A DNA stretch of 64,000 nucleotides from NCBI RefSeq assembly GCF_041435055.1, contig NZ_CP108002.1, forward strand, positions 6,510,001 to 6,574,000, written 5' to 3'. Below the pieces are notes generated by a model. That model had not been told where the DNA came from. It did no database searches and saw nothing but the letters and a program-made list of their open reading frames with translations. This DNA comes from Streptomyces sp. NBC_00341 (GTDB taxonomy: Bacteria; Actinomycetota; Actinomycetes; Streptomycetales; Streptomycetaceae). How positions within the stretch are numbered: the first letter of the stretch is position 1; every line of letters starts with the position of its first letter. The translations under genes and the position numbers were made by a program. Of this stretch, positions 18,434 through 29,630 are shown piece by piece.

Positions 18434-19852
18434 GTGACCAGCACATCGCAGGGACCCGAGTCCGGAGCCGGAGCGGCCCATCCGGACCACCTCGGCCATG
18501 TCATCTTCATCACGGCAGCCGCTGCGATGGGCGGCTTCCTCTTCGGTTACGACAGCTCCGTGATCAACGGCGCCGTCGAGGCGATCCGCAGCCGGTACGA
18601 CATCGGCTCCGGCACGCTCGCCCAGGTCATCGCCATCGCCCTCATCGGCTGTGCGATCGGCGCGGCCACCGCGGGCCGCATCGCCGACCGGATCGGCCGA
18701 ATCCGCTGCATGCAGATCGCCTCGGTCCTCTTCACCATCAGCGCCGTCGGATCCGCGCTCCCGTTCGCGCTCTGGGACCTGGCGATCTGGCGCGTCATCG
18801 GCGGCTTCGCCATCGGCATGGCCTCGGTGATCGGCCCGGCGTACATCGCGGAGGTCTCGCCGCCCGCCTACCGGGGCCGCCTCGGCTCCTTCCAGCAGGC
18901 GGCGATCGTCATCGGCATCGCCATCTCCCAGCTGGTCAACTACGGCATCCTGCAGATCGCCGACGGCGACCAGCGCGGCAAGATCGGCGGCCTGGAAGCC
19001 TGGCAGTGGATGCTCGGTGTGATGGTCGTGCCCGCGGTTCTGTACGGTCTGCTGTCCTTCGCGATCCCCGAGTCGCCGCGGTTCCTGATCTCGGTCGGCA
19101 AGAAGGACCGGGCCCGTCAGATCCTCTCGGAGGTCGAGGGCGAGGGGGTCGATCTCGACGCCCGGGTGACCGAGATCGAGACCGCGATGCACCGCGAGCA
19201 CAAGTCGACCTTCAAGGATCTGCTGGGCAGCCGCCTCGGCTTCCTGCCCATCGTCTGGGTCGGTATCGGCCTGTCGGTCTTCCAGCAGCTCGTCGGCATC
19301 AACGTGGCGTTCTACTACTCGGCGACGCTGTGGCAGTCCGTCGGCATCGACCCGACCGACTCGTTCTTCTACTCGTTCACCACCTCGATCATCAACATCA
19401 TCGGTACGGTGATCGCGATGGTGCTGGTGGACCGGGTGGGCCGCCGCCCGCTGGCTCTCGTCGGCTCCTGCGGCATGGCCGTGGCGCTCGCCTTCGAGGC
19501 ATGGGCCTTCTCCGCCAACCTGGTCGACGGCAAGCTCCCCAACACCCAGGGCGTCGTCGCGCTCGTCGCCGCCCATGTGTTCGTGCTGTTCTTCGCCCTG
19601 TCGTGGGGTGTCATCGTCTGGGTCTTCCTCGGCGAGATGTTCCCCAACCGGATCCGCGCCGCGGCGCTCGGCGTCGCCGCGTCCGCGCAGTGGATCGCCA
19701 ACTGGGCGATCACCGCGAGCTTCCCGAGCCTCGCCGACTGGAACCTGTCGGGCACCTACATCATCTACGCCTGCTTCGCGACGCTCTCGATCCCCTTCGT
19801 CCTCAAGTTCGTCAAGGAGACCAAGGGCAAGACGCTGGAGGAGATGGGCTGA
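18434..19852 (+). CDS. glcP: MFS sugar porter, GlcP-type glucose permease
   Basis: Membrane sugar/H+ symporter of the SP family; the gene between smc and the LLM oxidoreductase in S. coelicolor is, as I recall, glcP1, the main glucose uptake system. About 12 hydrophobic segments are visible. Family motifs present are GGFLFGYDSSVINGA, ADRIGRIRCM, PESPRFL, QQLVGINVAFYYSA, DRVGRRPLAL and the C-terminal KETKGKTLEEM. GTG at 18434 was chosen because AGGAG (18424-18428) lies 5 nt upstream; the frame is open further 5' without coding support. 472 aa. Convergent with the next gene. Confidence 0.88.
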   Translation: MTSTSQGPESGAGAAHPDHLGHVIFITAAAAMGGFLFGYDSSVINGAVEAIRSRYDIGSGTLAQVIAIALIGCAIGAATAGRIADRIGRIRCMQIASVLFTISAVGSALPFALWDLAIWRVIGGFAIGMASVIGPAYIAEVSPPAYRGRLGSFQQAAIVIGIAISQLVNYGILQIADGDQRGKIGGLEAWQWMLGVMVVPAVLYGLLSFAIPESPRFLISVGKKDRARQILSEVEGEGVDLDARVTEIETAMHREHKSTFKDLLGSRLGFLPIVWVGIGLSVFQQLVGINVAFYYSATLWQSVGIDPTDSFFYSFTTSIINIIGTVIAMVLVDRVGRRPLALVGSCGMAVALAFEAWAFSANLVDGKLPNTQGVVALVAAHVFVLFFALSWGVIVWVFLGEMFPNRIRAAALGVAASAQWIANWAITASFPSLADWNLSGTYIIYACFATLSIPFVLKFVKETKGKTLEEMG

Positions 19853-19912
19853 CCTCCACGGTGCACGCCGCGCGGCTCACGGCTCACGCCGTACCCCGCG
19901 CGGCTCACTCCG

Positions 19913-20878
19913 TCAGCCGCCGGTCGCCTCGCAGAACAGCCGCAGACTGCGCCACCCCTCCTCGACCGGCATCCCGCCGCACAGCGGATGCAGCACCAGG
20001 CTGTCGAGCTCCCGGCCCAGATCGGCGCACTCCTGAGGGGTGACGATCCGGTAGACGCCCTCCTCGCGCAGCTCCGCCACCGTGGTGGCCGCCGAGCGGA
20101 CGGCCGAGCGGATGTCCTTGGACTGCCAGGAGGCGTACGTACGGGCCTCGTGCAGGAAGTGCTCCCCGTACTCGGCCCACGTCCGGTCCGGGTCCTCGGA
20201 AACGTGCAGCAGGGGCGTCTCGGCCGCGGGCATCATGCAGAATCCCTCGGTGCCGTGCTCCGCGCGCTGCTCGTGGTAGTACGCCTCCAGCTCGGGGAGA
20301 TGCGCGCTCGGGAACAGCGGCAGCCCCAGCCGCGCCGCCCGCCGCGCCGCCGCCCGTGAGCTGCCGCCGACCAGCAGCAGCGGGTGCGGCCGGGTGAACG
20401 GCCGGGGGGTCACCGTGACCGTGCGGCCGCGGAACTCGAACGGTTCCCCGGTCCACGCGAGCAGCAGCGTCTCCAGCAGCTCGTCCTGGATCCGGCCGCG
20501 CCTGCCCCATTCGACGCCCGCCCGCTCGTACTCCTCCGGCCGGTAGCCGATCCCCGCGACCGTGACCAGCCGACCCGCGCTCAGCAGGTCGAGCACCGCG
20601 ATGTCCTCCGCCAGCCGCAGCGGGTCGTGCAGCGGCCCGATCACCGCGGACACCGTGACCGCGATCCGGCCGGTCGCCCCGAAGACGGCCCCGGCCAGGA
20701 CGAAGGGCGAGGGCAGCCAGGAGTTGGCGGCCCCGTGGTGCTCCTCGGTCTGTACGGTGTCGATGCCGTGCTCGTCGGCGTACGCGGCCATGTCAAGGGC
20801 CGCGCGGTAGCGGGCCGAGAGCGAGTCGGGCGTGGCGGCTGGATCGACGAGGTTGAACCGGACGACTGTGAAGGCCAT
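19913..20878 (-). CDS. LLM-class flavin-dependent oxidoreductase
   Basis: Luciferase-like (F420- or FMN-dependent) TIM-barrel oxidoreductase, 321 aa; substrate unknown. Typical features are the N-terminal VQTEEHHG segment, VSAVIGPLHDPLRLAEDIAVLD, SAGRLVTVAGIGYRPEEYE and PHPLLLVGGSSRAAARRAARLG. It is monocistronic, convergent with glcP and divergent from ftsY. The gap to glcP carries two copies of CGCGCGGCTCAC. Confidence 0.88.
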   Translation of the reverse strand: MAFTVVRFNLVDPAATPDSLSARYRAALDMAAYADEHGIDTVQTEEHHGAANSWLPSPFVLAGAVFGATGRIAVTVSAVIGPLHDPLRLAEDIAVLDLLSAGRLVTVAGIGYRPEEYERAGVEWGRRGRIQDELLETLLLAWTGEPFEFRGRTVTVTPRPFTRPHPLLLVGGSSRAAARRAARLGLPLFPSAHLPELEAYYHEQRAEHGTEGFCMMPAAETPLLHVSEDPDRTWAEYGEHFLHEARTYASWQSKDIRSAVRSAATTVAELREEGVYRIVTPQECADLGRELDSLVLHPLCGGMPVEEGWRSLRLFCEATGG

Positions 20879-21092
20879 GACACTGTCCCCTTCGCCGGGC
20901 GGGCTGGGCGAGGCCGGACAGTAGCTGACGCAGCGTCAGAAGTGTAGGGGTGCGTCGTACCGCCCTACCCCGGGGCGCGGCGGTGCCGCGTGCGGGCGGA
21001 GCGGTCGGCGTACAGGGAATATCGTGCACCCGGCCCCCTGCGGAACGGCCATTCCCCGATTGTTCCCGCGCGTGACTGATACTGGGTGGGTT

Positions 21093-22289
21093 ATGGAATT
21101 CGTCATCCTTGCTGTAGTCATCGCCCTGGTCGCGGTCGGCGTGATCAGCGGGCTCGTGGTCAGCAGCCGCAAGAAGAAGCAGCTGCCCCCGGCACCGTCG
21201 AGCACGCCGACCATCACTCCTCCCGCCGAGCCCCATGTCGGCGAGGAGGCCGAAACGCCGCGCGACGAATCGCGCCGCACCATCGAGGAGGTCGGGCTCC
21301 CGCCCACAGAGGCCGAGGAGGAGCAGGCCCCGGAGGCCGTCGCGCCCCCCGCGCTCGACGTTCCCGAGCCCACCGCCGGCCGTCTGGTCCGGCTGCGGAC
21401 CCGGCTCGCCCGCTCGCAGAACTCCCTCGGCAAGGGGCTGCTCACGCTCCTGTCCCGGGACAACCTCGACGAGGACACCTGGGAGGAGATCGAGGACACC
21501 CTCCTCACCGCCGACGTCGGCGTCGCACCCACCCAGGAGCTGGTGGAACGGCTCCGCGAGCGCGTCCGGGTCCTCGGCACCCGTACCCCGGAGGGCCTGC
21601 GCTCGCTGCTGCGCGAGGAACTCCTCACCCTGCTCGGCACCGACTTCGACCGTGCGGTCAAGACGGAGAGCGGCGTCGACACCCCCGGCGTCGTGATGGT
21701 CGTCGGTGTCAACGGCACCGGAAAGACCACCACCACCGGAAAGCTCGCCCGGGTGCTCGTGGCCGACGGCCGCAGCGTCGTACTCGGCGCGGCCGACACC
21801 TTCCGTGCCGCCGCCGCCGATCAGCTCCAGACCTGGGGCGAGCGCGTGGGCGCCCGCACCGTGCGCGGACCCGAGGGCGGTGACCCGGCCTCGATCGCCT
21901 TCGACGCGGTGAAGGAGGGCATCGCGGAGGGCGCCGACGTCGTACTGATCGACACGGCGGGCCGGCTGCACACCAAGACCGGTCTGATGGACGAGCTCGG
22001 CAAGGTCAAGCGGGTGGTCGAGAAGCACGGGCCGCTCGACGAGATCCTGCTCGTCCTGGACGCCACCACCGGGCAGAACGGCCTGGTGCAGGCCCGGGTC
22101 TTCGCGGAGGTCGTCGATATCACCGGCATCGTGCTCACCAAGCTGGACGGCACCGCCAAGGGCGGCATCGTCATCGCCGTCCAGCGCGAGCTGGGCGTAC
22201 CGGTGAAGCTGATCGGGCTCGGCGAGGGGCCGGACGACCTGGCCCCCTTCGACCCGGAGGCGTTCGTGGACGCCCTGATCGGGGACTGA
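21093..22289 (+). CDS. ftsY: Signal recognition particle receptor FtsY
   Basis: SRP receptor GTPase that docks ribosome-nascent chain complexes at the membrane, partner of Ffh (29.6 kb). The 398-aa protein starts with one transmembrane helix (EFVILAVVIALVAVGVISGL), unlike E. coli FtsY, followed by an acidic linker to about residue 110. The NG domain has G1 GVNGTGKTTTTGKLAR, DTFRAAAADQL, G3 DTAGRLHTKTGLMDELGKVK and G4 TKLDGTAKGG. ATG at 21093 follows a GGTGGG. A strong terminator ends the unit. Confidence 0.96.
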   Translation: MEFVILAVVIALVAVGVISGLVVSSRKKKQLPPAPSSTPTITPPAEPHVGEEAETPRDESRRTIEEVGLPPTEAEEEQAPEAVAPPALDVPEPTAGRLVRLRTRLARSQNSLGKGLLTLLSRDNLDEDTWEEIEDTLLTADVGVAPTQELVERLRERVRVLGTRTPEGLRSLLREELLTLLGTDFDRAVKTESGVDTPGVVMVVGVNGTGKTTTTGKLARVLVADGRSVVLGAADTFRAAAADQLQTWGERVGARTVRGPEGGDPASIAFDAVKEGIAEGADVVLIDTAGRLHTKTGLMDELGKVKRVVEKHGPLDEILLVLDATTGQNGLVQARVFAEVVDITGIVLTKLDGTAKGGIVIAVQRELGVPVKLIGLGEGPDDLAPFDPEAFVDALIGD

Positions 22290-22325
22290 GACCGCCCGGA
22301 CAGGAAACAGCCCGGACAGGAATCG

Positions 22326-22361
22326 GCCCGGCCGCCCGGACATCGGGGCGGCCGGGCTTTT
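22326..22361 (+). terminator. Terminator of ftsY
   Basis: Perfect 12-bp GC stem (22326-22337 and 22346-22357) with an 8-nt loop and a TTTT tail, between ftsY and the convergent prim-pol-like gene. Confidence 0.85.
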
Positions 22362-22386
22362 CGCTGTGCGGGCCCGCCGGGCGGGC

Positions 22387-23046
22387 TCAGCCGCAGAGGG
22401 CCCAGCGGTGGCAGATGTACGCCAGCGTGCCGAGCAGCAGCCGCGCTTCCGGCGGTGCCGCCGCGGTGTCCAGGGCGGGTGGGCGGAGCCAGCGGACCGG
22501 GCCGAGGCCGCCCTGGTCGGACGGCGGTGCGGTGACGTGGGAGCCGAGGCCGAGCGCCCGCAGGTCCAGCTCCGCGTCGTCCCAGCCCATCCGGTACAGC
22601 AGCTGGGGGAGTCCGGCGGCCGCGCCCGGCGCCACGAAGAACTGCGCCCGTCCGGCCGGCGTCACGGCCACCGGGCCCAGCGGCAGGCCCATCCGCTCCA
22701 TCCGCACCAGCGCCCGGCGCCCGGACTGCTCGGCGACTTCGAGGACGTCGAAGCTGCGGCCCACCGGCAGCAGCATCGAGGCGCCGGGCACCTCGGCCCA
22801 CGCCCGTGCCGCGGTGTCGAGCGTCGCCCCTGCGGGCACTTCACGTGCGAAGTCCAGTGGATGCGCGCCGGGGGAGGGGCAGTCGGCCGCCCCGCAGGAG
22901 CAGCTGCCGTTCGAGGCCCGCGCACCCGGTGCGACGGCCCAGCCCCATAACCCCGTGTACTCGGCCACCGCGGTGCCCTCGGTCGCACGGCCGCGGCGCC
23001 GTGCGCCGGATCGCAGTTCGCGGATGCCGCCGATCGTGAAGCCCAT
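22387..23046 (-). CDS. Prim-pol-like (bifunctional DNA primase/polymerase N-terminal) protein; contains TTA codon
   Basis: The 219-aa protein resembles the N-terminal domain of bifunctional primase/polymerases (AEP superfamily) but is too short to include a helicase part. Visible features are GLWGWAVAPGA, a CSCGAADCPSPGAHPLDFA cysteine motif (about residues 48-66) and SMLLPVGRSFDVLEV, which keeps the D of the prim-pol acidic motif. Streptomyces homologues lie next to nsdA; their role is unknown. Leu33 is encoded by TTA (22950-22948 on the minus strand), so translation should need the bldA tRNA. It is divergent from nsdA across 438 bp. Confidence 0.72.
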   Translation of the reverse strand: MGFTIGGIRELRSGARRRGRATEGTAVAEYTGLWGWAVAPGARASNGSCSCGAADCPSPGAHPLDFAREVPAGATLDTAARAWAEVPGASMLLPVGRSFDVLEVAEQSGRRALVRMERMGLPLGPVAVTPAGRAQFFVAPGAAAGLPQLLYRMGWDDAELDLRALGLGSHVTAPPSDQGGLGPVRWLRPPALDTAAAPPEARLLLGTLAYICHRWALCG

Positions 23047-23484
23047 GCCCCCTCCAACGGGTCCGACTCGCGGTGGTTACGGAACGCGGTTCAATCGTGA
23101 CACTCCGCCGTCGCGCGCTGGTCCGGCCGGGCGCGGGGCGTACACCGGAGTGTCCGAACCCATTCGCGCGCCGCTGAATGCACCTTTGCGCCTACCGCTG
23201 ATCGTCACCTGTCAAGTGAATCGCGCTCAGCTGCGGTGGCGTTCATCCGAAGGGGTGGCGAATGGTGGCGTTTCCGCAATCACCCTCCCCGAGGGGGTGA
23301 TCGTAGGATTACCGTCGGTACACGAACCATGGAAGTATGTGCGCCCATGGGTATGCCGGAGGCAACTCGATTCCCTGTTCGATGGTGGGCAACGGTGTGC
23401 AACCTCCGTACGGACAGGATCGGTTCACGGCATTCTGAGAATGGTTCGAGGCGGGCGGTATTTCGGCGGGATGGGGGCGTTCCA
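23047..23484. other. 438-bp divergent regulatory region prim-pol-like / nsdA
   Basis: No gene. It contains three GGTGGCG copies around 23235-23270, an inverted repeat TCAC-N7-GTGA near 23205-23219, and a hairpin with arms ATCACCC (23279-23285) and GGGTGAT (23295-23301). The last resembles an operator. The nsdA frame is open here but has no start with good coding bias before 23485. Confidence 0.5.
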
Positions 23485-24960
23485 GTGAGTGGCAGCGGCG
23501 CAGGCGATTCGAATGCCGGTAAGCGCCCCAACGGGCAATTGGGATCATGGTTCGTGCGCAGCGGCTGGTCGAAGGGCGAGCTGGCCCGCCAGGTGAACCG
23601 CAGGGCACGCCAGTTGGGCGCCCACCACATCAGCACCGACACCTCACGGGTGCGGCGCTGGCTGGACGGCGAGCAGCCGCGTGAACCGATCCCGCGCATC
23701 CTGTCCGAGCTGTTCTCCGAGCGCTTCGGCTCCGTCGTGGCCGTCGAGGACCTGGGGTTACGCGCCGCGCACCAGGCCCCGTCGGTGGCCGGCGTCGACC
23801 TGCCCTGGGCCGGGCCCCAGACCGTCGCCCTGCTCAGTGAGTTCTCCCGCAGTGACCTGATGCTCGCCCGCCGCGGCTTCCTCGGCAGCTCCCTCGCCCT
23901 CGCCGCCGGTCCCGCCCTCATCGAACCCATGCAGCGCTGGCTGGTGCCCGTCACCGCCGCCGCGGCCGCGGAGCCGGATCCGGAGGCCGCCGCCCGCCGC
24001 CCCTCCCGGCTCTCCGGCCCCGAGCTCGACCTGCTGGAGTCCACCACCGCGATGTTCCGCCAGTGGGACGCGCAGTGCGGCGGCGGATTGCGCCGCAAAG
24101 CCGTCGTCGGCCAGCTCCACGAGGTCACCGACCTGCTCCAGGAGCCGCAGCCGGCCGCCACCGCCAAACGCCTGTTCCGCTGCGCCGCCGAACTGGCCGA
24201 GCTCGCGGGCTGGATGAGCTACGACGTCGGCCTCCAGCCCACCGCCCAGAAGTACTTCGTCCTCGCCCTGCACGCGTCCAAGGAGGCCGGCGACAAGCCG
24301 CTCGGCTCGTACGTCCTGTCCAGCATGAGCCGGCAGATGATCCACCTCGGCCGGCCGGACGACGCCCTCGAACTGATCCACCTCGCCCAGTACGGCAGCC
24401 GGGACTGCGCCACCGCGCGGACCCAGGCCATGCTGTATGCGATGGAGGCCCGCGCGTACGCCAACATGGGCCAGCCCAGCAAGTGCAAACGAGCGGTCCG
24501 GATGGCGGAGGACACCTTCCTCGACGCGGGAATCGACGGCGAGCCCGAGCCCGACTGGATCCGCTTCTTCTCTGACGCCGAGCTGAACGGCGAGAACTCC
24601 CATTCCTACCGTGACCTCGCCTACGTGGCCGGCCGCAGCCCCACGTACGCCTCGCTGGCCGAACCCGTCATGCAGAAGGCGGTCCAGCTCTTCGGCGAGG
24701 ACGACGAGCACCAGCGCTCCTACGCCCTCAACCTGATCGGTCTCGCCACGGTCCACCTCCTCAAGCGCGAGCCCGAGGAGTCCACCGTGCTGGCCGAGAA
24801 GGCGCTGCGCGTCGCCAAGAAGGTCCGTTCCGAGCGCGTCAACACGCGGCTGCGCAAGACGGTCGACACCGCCGCCAGGGACTTCGGGGACATCCCCGAG
24901 GTCGCCCAACTCACCGATCTCCTCACCGAACAGCTGCCCGAGACCGCGGAAGCGGTCTGA
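23485..24960 (+). CDS. nsdA: NsdA, negative regulator of sporulation and antibiotic production; contains TTA codon
   Basis: Conserved Streptomyces regulator; disruption in S. coelicolor increases actinorhodin and sporulation. The 491-aa protein has an N-terminal helix-turn-helix-like region (GSWFVRSGWSKGELARQVN ... RVRRWLDGEQPREP), a hydrophobic segment around SSLALAAGPALI, and TPR-like helices from about residue 250 to the end (AQKYFVLALHASKEAGD, ELIHLAQYGSRD, LAEKALRVAKKVR). Leu92 is encoded by TTA at 23758-23760, so expression should depend on the bldA tRNA. GTG at 23485 gives MSGSGAGDSNAGKRPNGQLG. Neighbour genes ftsY and amtB match the known nsdA locus. Confidence 0.9.
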   Translation: MSGSGAGDSNAGKRPNGQLGSWFVRSGWSKGELARQVNRRARQLGAHHISTDTSRVRRWLDGEQPREPIPRILSELFSERFGSVVAVEDLGLRAAHQAPSVAGVDLPWAGPQTVALLSEFSRSDLMLARRGFLGSSLALAAGPALIEPMQRWLVPVTAAAAAEPDPEAAARRPSRLSGPELDLLESTTAMFRQWDAQCGGGLRRKAVVGQLHEVTDLLQEPQPAATAKRLFRCAAELAELAGWMSYDVGLQPTAQKYFVLALHASKEAGDKPLGSYVLSSMSRQMIHLGRPDDALELIHLAQYGSRDCATARTQAMLYAMEARAYANMGQPSKCKRAVRMAEDTFLDAGIDGEPEPDWIRFFSDAELNGENSHSYRDLAYVAGRSPTYASLAEPVMQKAVQLFGEDDEHQRSYALNLIGLATVHLLKREPEESTVLAEKALRVAKKVRSERVNTRLRKTVDTAARDFGDIPEVAQLTDLLTEQLPETAEAV

Positions 24961-27013
<2,053 letters not shown>

Positions 27014-27045
27014 CCGACGATTGACGTGAACGGAAAGGCAGCTGG

Positions 27046-29499
27046 GTGACGAGTACCGAAGTGACCACCGAATCCGAGGACTCGGGACCCAGCGGCTATG
27101 CGGCGGCCCGGCTGCGCCTCCTCCAGGGAGAGGCGCGGTCCGGGCCGCCGCGCCGTGCGGCCCTCGCCTCGCTCACCGACGACTGGCTGAGCGCCCTCTT
27201 CGCCTCCGCCACCGCACACGCCGGCGTCCGCGGCGCCGCCCTCGTCGCCGTCGGCGGTTACGGACGGGGCGAACTCTCCCCGCGCAGCGACCTCGACCTG
27301 CTGCTCCTGCACGACGGCAGCGCCGACGCCGGAGCCGTCGCCACCCTGGCCGACCGCATCTGGTACCCCGTCTGGGACCTCGGTCTCGCCCTCGACCACT
27401 CCGTACGCACCCCCGCCGAAGCACGCAGGACGGCGGGCGAGGACCTCAAGGTGCAGCTCGGGCTGCTCGACGCCCGGCCCGTCGCCGGCGACCTCGGCCT
27501 CGTCGCGTCCCTGCGCACCGCGATCCTCGCGGACTGGCGCAACCAGGCCCCCAAGCGGCTGCCCGCGCTCGACGAGCTCTGCCGCGAACGGGCCGAACGC
27601 CAGGGCGAGCTCCAGTTCCTCCTGGAACCCGACCTCAAGGAGGCCCGCGGCGGCCTGCGCGACGCCACCGCCCTGCGCGCCGTCGCCGCCTCCTGGGTCG
27701 CCGACGCACCCCGCGAAGGCCTCGCCGAGGCCCGCCGCGTCCTGCTGGACGCCCGCGACGCCCTGCACCTGACGACCGGCCGCGCCACCGACCGCCTCGC
27801 CCTCCAGGAACAGGACCAGGTCGCCGGCGCCCTCGGTCTCCTGGACGCCGACGCCCTGCTGCGCCAGGTGTACGAGGCCGCCCGCACCGTCTCGTACGCC
27901 ACCGACGTCACCTGGCGCGAGGTCAACCGGGTGCTGCGGGCCCGCTCGGCCCGCCCCAGGCTGCGCGCCATGCTGGGCGGCGGCAGGGCCCCGGCCGTCG
28001 ACCGCAGCCCGCTCGCGGACGGCGTCGTCGAGGCGGACGGCGAGGTCGTGCTCGCCCGCACCGCCCGGCCGGAACGCGACCCGGTGCTCGTCCTGCGCGC
28101 CGCCGCGGCCGCGGCCCAGTCCGAACTCCCGCTCTCCCGCCACGTCGTACGCCACCTGGCGGGCGCCGCCAAGCCGCTGCCGGTGCCGTGGCCGGCCGAG
28201 GCCCGGGAGGAGCTCGTCACCCTGCTCGGCGCGGGTGAGGCCACCGTGCCCGTCTGGGAGGCCCTCGAAGCGGAGGGGCTGATCACCCGGCTGCTGCCCG
28301 ACTGGGAACGGGTCCACTGCCGCCCCCAGCGCAACCCCGTCCACACCTGGACCGTCGACCGCCACCTCGTCGAAGCGGCCGTCCGCGCCTCCTCCCTCAC
28401 CCGCCGCGTCGGCCGCCCCGACCTGCTGCTCGTCGCCGCCCTGCTGCACGACATCGGCAAGGGCTGGCCCGGCGACCACTCCGTCGCGGGTGAGGTCATC
28501 GCCCGCGACATGGCCGCCCGGATCGGTTTCGAGCCGCACGACGTGGGCGTCATCGCCACCCTCGTCCGCCACCACCTGCTGCTCATCGAGACCGCCACCC
28601 GGCGCGACCTCGACGACCCGGCGACCGTCCGCTCCGTCGCCACCGCCGTCTCCAGCGCCTCCACCCTGGAGCTGCTGCACGCGCTCACCGAGGCCGACGC
28701 GCTCGCCACCGGGCCCGCCGCCTGGTCCGCCTGGCGCGCCTCCCTCGTCACGGACCTGGTCAAACGCGTCGCGGCGGTCCTCGCCGGCGAGGAACCGGAG
28801 GAGCCCGAGCCCGCGGCCCCGAGCGCCGAACAGGAACGCCTGGCCATCGAGGCCCTGCGCACCGGCGAGCCGGTCCTCGCCCTGCACGCCCAGACCGAGA
28901 CCCCGCACGAGGAGGACGCCCCGGAACCCGTCGGCGTCGAACTTCTCATCGCGCTCCCGGACCGGCCCGGGGTCCTCCCCGCCGCCGCCGGGGTGCTGGC
29001 CCTGCACCGGCTCACCGTCCGCGCCGCTGACCTGCGGGCCGTCGAGCTCCCCACCGAGCTGGGCGGGAGCGCCGACGTCCTGCTGCTCAGCTGGCGGGTC
29101 GCCGCCGAGTACGGGTCCCTGCCCCAGGCCGCCCGGCTGCGCGCCGATCTCGTACGCGCCCTGGACGGCTCGCTGGACATCCGCTCCCGGCTCGCCGAGC
29201 GGGAGGCGGCCTACCCGCGCCGGCGCGGGGTGAAGGCCCCGCCGCCCCGGGTGAAGGTCGCGGCGGCCGGCTCGCGGCTGGCCACGGTGATCGAGGTGCG
29301 CGCCCAGGACGCCCCGGGGCTGCTCCACCGGATCGGCCGGGCCCTGGAGCAGAGCGCGGTACGGGTCCGCAGCGCACATGTGTCGACGCTCGGGTCCAAC
29401 GCGGTGGACGCTTTCTATGTCACCGATCAGGACGGCCGGCCCCTGGCGGCGGAGCGTGCGGCGGAGCTGGCCCGGGAGGTCGAGAAGGCGCTCGGCTGA
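27046..29499 (+). CDS. glnD: PII nucleotidyltransferase GlnD (adenylyltransferase type)
   Basis: Modifies and demodifies GlnK in response to nitrogen status; in Streptomyces the modification is adenylylation rather than uridylylation. The 817-aa protein has a nucleotidyltransferase motif GGYGRGEL (70-77) followed by SPRSDLDLLLL, and an HD phosphohydrolase motif LLHDIGKGWPGDHSVAGE (His468-Asp469). Two C-terminal ACT domains begin GVELLIALPDRPGVLPAAAG and TVIEVRAQDAPGLLHRIGRAL. GTG start 32 nt after glnK. A terminator hairpin closes the amtB-glnK-glnD operon. Confidence 0.96.
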   Translation: MTSTEVTTESEDSGPSGYAAARLRLLQGEARSGPPRRAALASLTDDWLSALFASATAHAGVRGAALVAVGGYGRGELSPRSDLDLLLLHDGSADAGAVATLADRIWYPVWDLGLALDHSVRTPAEARRTAGEDLKVQLGLLDARPVAGDLGLVASLRTAILADWRNQAPKRLPALDELCRERAERQGELQFLLEPDLKEARGGLRDATALRAVAASWVADAPREGLAEARRVLLDARDALHLTTGRATDRLALQEQDQVAGALGLLDADALLRQVYEAARTVSYATDVTWREVNRVLRARSARPRLRAMLGGGRAPAVDRSPLADGVVEADGEVVLARTARPERDPVLVLRAAAAAAQSELPLSRHVVRHLAGAAKPLPVPWPAEAREELVTLLGAGEATVPVWEALEAEGLITRLLPDWERVHCRPQRNPVHTWTVDRHLVEAAVRASSLTRRVGRPDLLLVAALLHDIGKGWPGDHSVAGEVIARDMAARIGFEPHDVGVIATLVRHHLLLIETATRRDLDDPATVRSVATAVSSASTLELLHALTEADALATGPAAWSAWRASLVTDLVKRVAAVLAGEEPEEPEPAAPSAEQERLAIEALRTGEPVLALHAQTETPHEEDAPEPVGVELLIALPDRPGVLPAAAGVLALHRLTVRAADLRAVELPTELGGSADVLLLSWRVAAEYGSLPQAARLRADLVRALDGSLDIRSRLAEREAAYPRRRGVKAPPPRVKVAAAGSRLATVIEVRAQDAPGLLHRIGRALEQSAVRVRSAHVSTLGSNAVDAFYVTDQDGRPLAAERAAELAREVEKALG

Positions 29500-29519
29500 G
29501 CGCTTTCACCGCGTGCGGC

Positions 29520-29555
29520 AGCCCTCGTCCGTCACGAGAACCGGGCGAGGGCTTT
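29520..29555 (+). terminator. Terminator of amtB-glnK-glnD
   Basis: 12-bp stem with one G:T pair (29520-29531 and 29542-29553), 10-nt loop, TTT after the stem; 20 nt past the glnD stop. Confidence 0.75.
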
Positions 29556-29630
29556 GCGTTCCACGGCGTCCGGATACCCTGGGGAACGACTGACCCATCC
29601 CGCCCCCGACCCTGAGGACCGACGAGCGCC

